Source: Pempheris klunzingeri
Taxonomy: Eukaryota; Chordata; Actinopteri; Acropomatiformes; Pempheridae
Reading direction: 5' to 3'
DNA: 64,000 nt
Assembly: GCF_042242105.1 (NCBI RefSeq)
Contig: NC_092030.1
Span: 755,001 to 819,000, forward strand
Shown: positions 46,065-56,853 of the stretch, piece by piece
How positions within the stretch are numbered: position 1 is the stretch's first letter
How the letters are laid out: the number at the start of each line of letters is the position of its first letter
Position numbers and translations under genes: made by a program
Notes under the pieces: generated by a model
Databases searched by the model: none
Seen by the model: only the letters and a program-made list of their open reading frames with translations
What the model was told of the DNA's origin: nothing

Positions 46065-48932
46065 GTAAGTCACTTCTCCAGAGGTGCGCGCTACTTTCCG
46101 CCGCTCCTCACGTCGAGATTTTGTTTGATGTGTGCAAAGCCTTTGACATGTGGAGCTTTAAATAGGACTGCTCTCTGGTCTCTGCCCTCCTGGGCTGACA
46201 GTCAGGGCTCCTTCAGCTGCTGTGGGGCTCACTAGTGACCAGACCTGCAACTATTCGGCTGATTCCTGCAACTGGTGCCCAGGGAGCATCATGGGGGACG
46301 ATGGGCCCGGAGCTCAGCCAGCACAAACCAGCCTTTCCTAGAGAGAGCTGAGTGAAGCAGCACCAAACCGAAGATGTGCTGCTGCAGCGCTGGACTCTGC
46401 TTGATGTGACCTCCCGAGCATGAATTTGCACAAATGTGAGCTTCACAGCGGGAGCATCACTTCTGCTCTGTGAGCCACAGCGGAGCACTTTCCAACTTCA
46501 GGTGCTGTGTGTTATTCAGCGCTGTCATCGCAAAGTTAAGCGTGCAGCGGGCTGTCAGGCTGCAGGTTACTCTATAACCTGCTGATTAATCTGGCACTTT
46601 GATCCAGCAGACCTTGGTGGTGGCTCGCCGAGGTTGCATAAGTCCTGGTTGCTCCTGTTCGTGCAGCCTGTGGAACTACCCCCACACACTGTGATGGCAG
46701 GCTGGATGGATGAATAAATAATCACTCAGACCCAAATACACTCAAAAAGCAGCCTGCAGACGTGGTGAAACAGCTGTAGTAAACCTGGGATGAATTCTGA
46801 ATGGACTCACAGGGAAACGGGGGCCTGGTGCCGCCACACCGAACCGAATCCACCACGATGTGAGCGGTGCTGTCAGTGTGAGACTGCGTGTGATTTTCAC
46901 GGCATCGGTGTCGTGTTTATGCACCTAAAATGATTAACAAACCTCCTTCGCTCTCAGTGTTAAAGTTCAACTTTCTCCTCATCAGGTACCTGCCTGCTGT
47001 GGTCACAAGTGCTTTCACTTCTTCCTGAAGGAGGCAGAAAGTGTAGAGTTTCTGTTCACCTAACCACAATCTGACTTCGATCTCCCTTCATGTTCTCCTC
47101 AGTCAGACTGTGAACTGGTGATAGTGTTGTTTTCAGCAGCGTGGTGGGCGTGAGGTGGGAGTCTTGGTGTGTTTTTATCCACCACGTTGTTCCCAGAAGG
47201 CCGAGCTGAAGGCTCCACTGTGAGCTCAGCTCCTGTGTTGTGGTTCAGGTCGTAGAGGGACGTACACGTGAGACAGATCTGAGGAGGAACCGAAAAGGTC
47301 GTGAGGACATTCAGGAAAGAGAAGAAAAGTGAGCGGTGGGAAGTGTTGAAACTGTCTCTGAATACCGAACCGGGCTCGTTGAAGGAGTGTGGAGTCTCAG
47401 AATGAGCTGCAGGAGTGAGACTGTGATCGCCAACCACTTCACCAAAACACACTTGGTGGGGAGCTCTAAATCTGGGCTTGTGGTGAAAGTGAGTACTTCA
47501 GATTCCTCGGCTTCAGGTCCACCACATGCCATGTGTGTGAGTCCATTTATTATCCCTTGCTGTGCACATGTGTGTGTGTGGCAGAAAGGTTTTGCAGTGA
47601 TCTGTTGGTCCGTCCCTGAGACGGCTCGTCTCCTCCTGCTGCCTCTGGTCACCACAAACCGGTCAAACTCTTCTCTTACTGTTTGGCATTTTCTTGCCGT
47701 CACTTGACAGCTGATGGTCGAGAAAGACGACGTGACACGCAGCTCAGGTCACGTTGGTCCAGGAGTCGTCTCTGTCCAGCAGCTTCTAGTTTGAACTGAG
47801 CACTGTGTGGCTTAAAATGGGCTCAAAACCCAAATGTTCTTCCCTCCACATCACGCACAGATCAGTGTGGCGCTGCCCTCCCTCCACAGAGGTGTGGTAC
47901 AGTAGAGGTAACTGTGCCGGCCCTCAGAAATACTCAAGCTGGAGCTGCAAAGTGACAGTTAGATGTCAAACTGCTGCCTGCAAAGAACTCGTTAACGTGA
48001 GGAGCCACCACTACAGGTCCAACCTCAGCTCTTACTCCAGCCACAACCTGATCCCTCGATGATGGCGTGCACCGTGTGGAGAGGCCTCCCATTGGCCCAC
48101 AGCTTCCCTCTGCTCTCCCTCTCAGCCGTGCTGCTGTTTCCATAGTCTCTGTTTCTACGGGAAACATCATGAGAGCGACTGAAGCTAACAAGCTACACGC
48201 TAAGGACCGAAACACGGCCTGTGCACAGAAGCCGAGTGAGGGACGCTCTTCAGAAGTGTTCCTCTGGGGAATGATGTGGTACAGAAACACTGAGCCGGGC
48301 GCAGCGTTCACCCTGAAGGTCACCTGACGTCAGTAACCCACCAGCGAGTCTCCCCAGATCCTTGAAGAGCCTTGAACAGTGAGGACAAAAGCATTCTCAC
48401 CTCCAGGATCCTAAAACACTCTCTGTGTTTCTGTCTCTCTCTGAGACGTGCCAAAGAAAACTCCAGATGCCCTCCCCCACACTGAGGGGGGGCGAGCGAG
48501 CACTCACTGTCCTGAGCCAGATGATAGCCCGCCAACTGTTGGCTGTAAAGACACAATGTACTCCCCCTCCTCCTCCTCCTCCTCCTCTTCCTCCTCCGCT
48601 CAGCAGAGTGGGAGGCTCAGCAGGACACTTCAGCAAAATCACTGCTCGGGTCCACAAAGACGCCGTTCAGGGACACGTCCTGCAGGGCAGAGCAGCGAGC
48701 AGTGCACTGTGGGTAAACATGAGGCGGAAGGAAAAGAACAGAGGCAGCTCGGAGGAAGATTTCCTCATTTTTAAGTACTGAGGAGGGAGAGGAGCCTGAT
48801 GAGGAAGTTGAGGCCTTCAGTAATAAAACAACACGCCCACTGCTCCCTGTCACAAGACCTGACTGACTCATGACAGAGAGAGAGTGTGTGTGTGTGTGTG
48901 TGTGCAGGTACAAGGAGGGGCCCAGGCGCACA

Positions 48933-48966
48933 GGTGGTGGTGGTGGTGGTGGTGGTGGTGGTGGTG
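48933..48966. repeat. (GGT)11 microsatellite
   Basis: About 34 bp of GGT repeats, in the rc3h2 first intron. Confidence 0.95.
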
Positions 48967-49694
48967 TGGGGCTGTGTGGGGCTGTGTGGGGGGTGTCTGA
49001 GGCCAGGCCTGCTGTGTTGTGCAGTGACTGTGTATGAAAACAGGATGCAGCAGTTGCTCAGAGCAGGAACAGGTGGCTGCCAACGTGACTGCAGAGTTTG
49101 TGCCACTTACGCACGGACGCGGTTTGATCCGGAGCCTCCTCCAGTCTCCGGTCTCCGCTCTTCCTCCCTGGACTCACTTGATCACCTCGCTCTTCCTCAG
49201 TTATATTTGGGCTCCTCGCGGAAGGGGATATGACGAGGACAGAGCGGAGCTGTCCACGCGGCCGAGGAGGCCCGTCCTCAAGGTGCGTATATTGCGCGTC
49301 TCTCACCGCCACACACCCACGGGAGACATTAAGATGTGGGGAAGCTGTGGGCGCGTTGGCTGCTTCACGACACGAGCAGCGCGTGCATCCTGCAATCAGG
49401 CCTCGCTCTCTGTCCGCCTCTGCGCACGTGCTGAGGTTGTTTTTGGAGCTCAGGATTTTCCCACAAGGCTCAGAGAGTTTTGGTTCTCACACACACACAC
49501 ACACACACTCTGTGGTGTTACAGTGTTTATGTACTACTACTATTAGGCTTATAGTACTACTACTGGGTGTGTGTGTGTGTGAGTGAGTGTGAGCTGCACA
49601 CCAACCAAACCAAACCAAACCAAACCAAACCGGTAAAGTGGGTTAACTGAAGCTCTTTGTCTTCTCTAATCTCCTTTATTCTCTATTCCAGCTC

Positions 49695-49725
<31 letters not shown>

Positions 49726-50410
49726 TCGGGTAGATTTTCTTTTCTTTTCCAGTGTTTATGGCACCTGCTGAGTGAGGTACCAGCTGTTGTTGTGCTGAGC
49801 GGTTTGAACAGATGTAAAAGCAACAGGTGCTGCCGTCTGCCCGCTGGGTCCTAAACACTTTGCATAATGGCGTCCGAAGGATGGGGGCGGTTTTATTTCG
49901 TGAGGTGTTTCTCTTCTGCTTTAAGGGACGATGCATCAAACAGGAGCTCACAGACAGAGCAGGAAAACATCCGGTTCTTCTGCTGTGTGGAAATTAGCAA
50001 CACTTCTTACTGTGAAATGCTTTAAAATGATTTAAAAGTGGGATATTTGAGTTCTTCACTTGTGAGTTAAGTGGTTTTAGCTGCAGATCTGATCTTCATC
50101 GTACCCGTTTTTACCCCCCACCCCACTTCAGCTGCCTGCTGTGCTGCGGAGGGTTTGGTTGGTGCAGCGTTACTTCTGTCTGAATATGAGCAAAGGTATA
50201 TTTAATATTCACACATGCTGCAGTCACCAGAGTGGCTGCAGTTGGTTGTTTACCTCGTGATGCTGCTCAGTAGTTTGGTATATCTTTGTTTGAACCAGCG
50301 GACTGAGCTGAAGAAGTGAGCGAGAGTCAGATGTAGAAGATGTCTGAGACGCTGGTGTCCCTCAGCTCAAGCTGCACACACCGTGTCTGTGTTTATCAGC
50401 CGCCTGATTC

Positions 50411-50530
50411 ACCGATATTCACTGTTATTCACTGATATTCACTGTTATTCACTGTTATTCACTGATATTCACTGATATTCACTGTTATTCACTGATATTC
50501 ACTGTTATTCACTGATATTCACTGATATTA
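50411..50530. repeat. 10-bp tandem repeat ATTCACTG(A/T)T, about 12 copies
   Basis: A decamer repeated head to tail with a single variable position, A or T, alternating irregularly between copies. It lies in the rc3h2 first intron. Confidence 0.93.
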
Positions 50531-51414
50531 TGATCCAGCCTGAGCTCAGTCCTCATGACACCTGATAAAGGAGCTACGGTGGCTCTGTGGACTCATCTCT
50601 CTCTCATCTAGCACTCAGAAGTTCATCGTTGGACTTTATTGTTGTTTCTGTGAGAGGTCGATTGTTGATTTAGAGACTAAAACAGTTTTCATATGTTTGT
50701 CATTGTCATTTCGGTCCCTCTGGCTGCCTCTTCATGCAGTATGTACAGTATGTGTGCAGATGTGTTTAAAATGTACACGTTGTTCTTTTCATTTGATTCC
50801 TGACTTTTATCTCTATTGTATTTAAATGTCCTTTTGTGATGTCTTCCTTTTGCACTCTGTCACAGTGTTTTTAATGTTTTATGTGAAGCACTGGGAGCTG
50901 TCTGGTTGAAATGTGCATTACAAATATACTTACCTCGGCATTTTGGCAACTACCTCCCTAAAGAGAGGGAGAAGGAGGGAGCGCTTTTAATGAATTTATG
51001 ACTTCTGTGGTGAGAGAGGCTGAACACTTTCTTGTGTACTTAACTAAATGAGCTCAAAGAATAATGACTTTAATGCCGCTCCTTTATTAGCTGGACGCTG
51101 TGCACATAAGTAAATGATTTTTGAATCTGTGGTGGCTCTGAGTGTTGGATGTTTTTATGAACGAGTGAACATAATGAATGCTAATGGCTCTGTAACCATC
51201 AAAGTTGTTGTAACTGTGGATGTTCTCAGACTCTTTGTGCATAAATCAGCTCCACTACAGTTTTACAGCACTGTGTCTACCCACCACCATGTCTTCGTGA
51301 CTTTACGCTCTGCTCCTCACAGTCGGCGCCGGCGAGCAGGAGCTGTTGTCGGGGCTCGTTGACATGCATTCCCCCTGAGCTGGGCAACGCCTCCCTCCGT
51401 GGTGCGGTGGCAGG

Positions 51415-54400
51415 ATGCCGGTGCAGGCGGCCCAGTGGACAGAGTTCCTGTCCTGTCCAATCTGCTACAATGAGTTCGACAGCAGCGGCCACCAGCCCAT
51501 CAGCCTGGGCTGCTCCCACACGGTGTGCAAGACCTGCCTGCACAAGCTGCACCGCAAGGCCTGCCCCTTCGACCAGACGCCCATCAGCACCGACATCGAC
51601 CTGCTGCCCGTCAACTGCGCCCTGCTGCAGCTGGTCGGAGCTCAGGTGAGTCGGGACGACGGGCGGCGCGTTCGCCTCAAGGCTTCGTCCTCTTCCTCTC
51701 TGCTCATGATGTGTGTCTCTCAGGTGCCAGAGGTGCAGCCAGTGAGCCTGAGCAGCGCCACAGAGGTCGAGAACTACGAGGTCTGCAGGGTGTGCGTGGA
51801 GGAGCTGGCTCTCTACCTGAAACCAATCAGCGGAGCTAAAGGTCCGTGTGTGTGTGTGTTTGGTGGAAATGTTTCAGAGTTTGAGATCCGTGGACGTTTG
51901 TAAAGAGAATGAGGCTCTTTGTGCTGAGAGTGCGGGGGCCGCGCTGGAGCTGCCTGTGCAGCCTGGCATTCAAGCTTCTTCTCACAGCCACGCTGATGAC
52001 GCCTGAAAGCTGCTGCGCTTTCATGGAGCTGAGGGAAAATTCACCAGCAGGTCCGTTTTGTTTGTTCGGCCAAATTCTGGGTGACGGTGCTGTGGTAGTT
52101 CATGCATCCAGACTTTTTGGCGAATGAGATCATTTGGTCTGGTTCCCTACGAACCGTCAGATCCAGGATGGACCTTCCAGGCTCGTCCCGTCCTTTAGAT
52201 CCTCCCACGCAGTCGTTCTTTCAGGGTCAGAGTTTGAAGTTGCTTCTTTGCTTTTGGTCAAATGGAGTTGAATTGAGACACAATCAATGAAGCTAATGAC
52301 TGAAGTAAAGGCTCCACAGATGTTCAGACTGTTTAACCACACAGGTGTCACCTTCTCCAGGTGTGGCGACCCTGAGTCCGAGCGTGCTCAGTCGGCCGAT
52401 GCAGAGGAAGCTGGTGACCTTGGTGAACTGCCAGCTGGTGGAGGAGGAGGGCCGCGTGCGGGCGGTGCGGGCAGGCCGCTCGCTGGGTGAACGGACCGTA
52501 ACCGAGCTCATCCTGCAGCACCAGAACCCCCAGCAGCTCTCCGCCAACCTCTGGGCGGCGGTGAGGGCGCGAGGCTGCCAGTTCCTGGGACCTGGTGGGT
52601 TGTGCTCGAAGACTCACACACATAAATCGATGCGTGGGGTCTGTAAGAATGAAACCATCACCAAGTAGACATTTAAAACAAGTGTGCAAGTTTTTATTGT
52701 GAGCTTATAGTTTAAATCAGTATAATTCAAAAGAAACAACCTGTAAAATGTGGCACAGAACAATTAGATCATCATTTGGATGCAACAGCAGCTTCTTGAC
52801 TTGAGTGTTGTTTTAGCGGCCTGGCGTGTGAATCCAGAGGAGCTGGTGGCCGTCTGGTCGGATGGACTCGTTGTGCCCAGGAGTTGACTCGCTGAATCGT
52901 CTGAGTGGCGCGTTCAGATCTGCTGGTAGCCGGTGTCCTGTGATGATTACTCATAGGGCAGATTCTGATTCATCGTGATCACAGAATGAGTTCATTAAAG
53001 AGTCTGAGGACACCTGGTTCTATGAGTTAAAAATAGATCTGCTTGTTGTTTTAGTGTCTGTTTCTTCAGGATAGAAAATGAAAATATGTATGCTTGTGTG
53101 CACCTGTGTCTGTGTGTTTGCTGAATATTTCTTTCTCCTGCTCTTTCTCTGCCCTCCTCCTCATCAGCCATGCAGGAGGACGCCCTGAAGCTGGTTTTAC
53201 TGGCTCTGGAGGACGGCTCGGCTTTGTCCAGGAAGGTGTTGGTTTTGTTTGTGGTCCAGAAGCTCGAGGCTCGGTTCCCCCAGGCCTCCAAAACCAGCAT
53301 AGGCCACGTGGTGCAGCTCCTCTACAGGGCCTCCTGTTTCAAGGTACAGGCAGCGCGAATGAGCGCACAGACACCCACAGATACGCACACGTCCAAGTGA
53401 GCGAGCTGCTTGACGTCGTCTACGTCAAAAGAACATCAAACAAAAGAAGCTCAGTTTGCTGCTGTCCCTGGAAGCCAAGCCATAATAAATGACCTGATTA
53501 AATGAAGGCAGTTGAAATAGATCCTCATTTACTGCAGAGACGGAGCTTTTCACCAGCTGTAGATGTGTTTTCCAAAGCTCAGTATCATGTTTTCCACCTA
53601 ATAAACTCAAGTGACGGAAATCAAAAACAACCATTTGAAAACCCCCTTTCACCCGTGGATGTGACCCAGTCCGGCATCAAAACCCCGTCTGTCCCCAATG
53701 GGTTGTTCATATTACTAATATCTTATATTGCATTCAAGTCGTGTCTGTAATGAGGATATGGGCGTCTGTGGATGTCCTGTGTGTGTATTTTTGTGCCTGC
53801 TATCTGATGACAGACATCGCTGGCAGGGCAGAAATGCCAGCTATCTGCGCGTGATGTAACAGCAGTCTATATTTGCCCTTGTTGCCCTGCGTGGCGGGAC
53901 AGAGGCAGACAGCTCGGAGATGCAGAGGAAGATAGATGAGAGTGGAGGGACGGCAGCAACAGCTCGACCACTGATGAAATCTGACTCTGTTCGGTTGTAA
54001 TGACGCTACGGTAGCTGGTGGTGTGTGTCGGTGTCTTATGATGATTACTCATAGGGCAGATTCTGAGAGGGGGACAATCCCTTTGTCTGATCTGAATCTG
54101 AGTTTATTAGTCTGAAGACACCTTCGGATTTGAACAAGCTCTTTTAGTGGACCTACTGTGATCAGGTGCAGTTGTCCCAAAGGATCACGTTGCAGCCATT
54201 GCAGCCCGTTTGGTGGCTGCTGGCTGAGGTGATCTACTGGACCAGTTCCAACACTTTTACTACCTACCAGTCACTCAGACACCAGGATGAGGAAACAGAG
54301 GACCAGGGGGAGAAACATCTTATGAAATAATAACTAGATAATTACTCACATAAGCAACTCTCAGATTTTCTGCCAACAAAAACAATTTACATCTGGAGAA

Positions 54401-56821
54401 TAATCTTTTAAAATGGAATAAAAAAAGGTTTTATGGTAAAGTGTTGATTATTAAAGATTGATTATTCCTCCATTTGTTCTGTATCAAGTCTTACAGGAGA
54501 TAATCTGTTGATACCCTCCTCCTCCTCCTCTTCCTCTTCCTTGTCTTTTCTCTCTGTTATTCTTTGTTTGTCTGTCGCCACCTGTCCTCACCGTCAGGTG
54601 ACCAAGCGGGACGAGGACTCCTCCCTGATGCAGCTGAAGGAAGAGTTTCGGACGTACGAGGCTCTGAGGCGGGAACATGACGCTCAGATCGTCCACATCG
54701 CCATGGAGGCCGGCCTGCGAATTTCCCCGGAGCAGTGGTCCTCCCTGCTGTACGGAGACCTGGTCCACAAGTCACACATGCAGTCCATCATTGACAAGGT
54801 ACCGCTGTGACTCACGTGGTTGTAATGTTATTATTATTTTCAGTAATAACACGCCTCTGGAGAACAGGAGCACGGGCCAATCGTATCTATCTGTACCTTT
54901 CAATCAAAGACTCTCCTCTCATGTCTCCTCCTCCAGCTTCAGTCTCCAGAGTCGTTCGCCAAGAGCGTTCAGGAGCTGACGATCGTCCTGCAGAGGACCG
55001 GAGACCCCGCAAACCTCACCAGCCTCAGACCACACCTCGAGCTGCTGGCCAACATAGACCACAACCCAGGTACAGGTCTAGATGATCAGAGGGACTCCGC
55101 AGAGCCAAAATGTAATGATGGAGCACAAGAGAAGATTAGAACTAGACTGGCTAGAGCAGGTTCACATGGGTTAATGTTCAGAAAACACTTTATTTTTCTC
55201 GTAGCAGAAGGTTTTGAGTGGGCGTTTTAAGTCGGCCTGCTGAAGGACTCTAGCAGGTCACGTGTCTGAACAGTGTTCACACACATTTACTGATGGTTGG
55301 AGCAGGAGAAACAGAGGCCGGGCCTTTGTCATAGTTTGGTGATATCAAAGCACACTGGGGACACAGATTTATGTTGAGAAGACATTAAAAGCTTTAAAGC
55401 CTTTAAATATTACGGCACTCTGTACTGTGGTTCTCTTAATTATATTGTCAGGAAACAACTATTTGATGATCACCATGAAATTTGGCACCTTTTGGTGTAA
55501 AACTTTTACTTCATTCCGTACTTTTGTTTATGATGAAGATGAAAATGTCCTTGTCTATAAACAAAGTCAGCTGGAGAGTTCTGCCCTGGTTTAATGGTCT
55601 CCGGGTGTCTAATCTCTCTTATCTCTGACACTAAATTCTCTCCCGGCTCGCTGCTACCTGAGCCTCCTCCTACGCCTTGTTCAGTGGATCGAATCTCACT
55701 GTTGATCTGTGCACAGATGCCCCGGCGCCGTCATGGGAGGAGCTGGAGAGCGTGATGCTGGCCGTGAAGCTGGTGGTTCACGGACTGGTGGAATTCATAC
55801 AGAACTTCAGCAAGAAGAGCCACGACGCTCCGCAGGTACGCTGATGTGACAGGAAGAGAGCGTTAACGGCAAAAAAAGAGAACGATGGATGAAATGAGAC
55901 ATGCTGCAGGAAAGATGGGAGATGACAGAGGGCCACGTGGAGGAGGAGGAGATGTCTTTGGCCGTCTTGGCTTTGGCCGCAAAGGCAGTTAAAAGACGTG
56001 ATGTGGTTTCAGTGGTTCAACTGATAAAGCAGCATTAGAATAACTGCTAACAGCTGGCAGATAAAAGTGTCTCTAACAGCAGAGTGGATGGAGGCTAGTT
56101 CTCTATCATCTATTTATCTTTTTAAACAGAATCTCTGACTTTTCTCCGTGTTAGAACATCAGATGTAGACGATGACTGATGACGCCGCGTGTTCACAAGT
56201 CCGTGTTTTAAACCTGTAAACCAGGAAATAGTTTGCCATAAACACTAAATGTGTTTTCACTTGAGAATGAACCACAAAAGTTAACGTCTGACTTTTTACT
56301 CTTATGTTGTTTAGCAGCTATTGTCATTAGTCTGTCCGAGCCTGTTTGTGTCTTTGGGCTTTTGACATTTTTCCCTTTCAACGTGATGAGACGTCGCAGC
56401 CTGCAAATAAAAGATGGCATCAGCGTGGATGCAGTTAATTAGTCAATGTGAAGATTAAACATTAACATCTCCACATGAACTTTATACTGATCATAAGTGA
56501 GTGTTTTATGGTAACTGTCGCAGGTGAAAACTTCACACCAATAAAAAACTACAAATCACATGAGTCTCCGCTCAGAAAACCGATGAGGGGCTTTTGTGCT
56601 CAGGAGCAGTGAGACATTCATCATCTAAGAGTTTCATGCATTAGTGTGATTTTACAGTTGATGTGCTTTGTTGTGTCCGGTCGTTTTGCAGCCTCAGGCC
56701 AACAGTAAGTACAAGACGAGCATGTGTCGAGACCTCCGTCAGCAGGGAGGCTGCCCCCGAGGAACCAACTGTACGTTTGCTCACACGCAGGACGAGCTGG
56801 AGAAGTGAGTCAGTGAGCGCT

Positions 56822-56853
<32 letters not shown>

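Larger units (their letters stand above)
46065..51322 (+). other. rc3h2: rc3h2 first intron (5.3 kb)
   Basis: No gene is seen. It contains a (TCC)n at about 48566-48598, (GGT)n at 48933-48966, (CAAAC)n at 49605-49631, a decamer array at 50411-50530, and 'gaagcactgggagctg...aatgtgcattacaaata' at 50884-50931, which resembles the tail of common vertebrate SINE/LINE copies. A second CpG-richer patch at about 49200-49330 with a donor-like CTCAAG|GTGCGT could be an alternative first exon; this is weak. Confidence 0.5.

Noticed and set aside
47311..48781. Overlapping frames of 85-130 codons in the rc3h2 first intron as a nested gene
   Set aside because: No domain, no consistent splice sites, and frames overlap on both strands without preference.
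48797..48864. CTGATGA...CTGA pattern in the rc3h2 first intron as a further snoRNA
   Set aside because: The C box lacks the purine at position 1 and no terminal stem is present.
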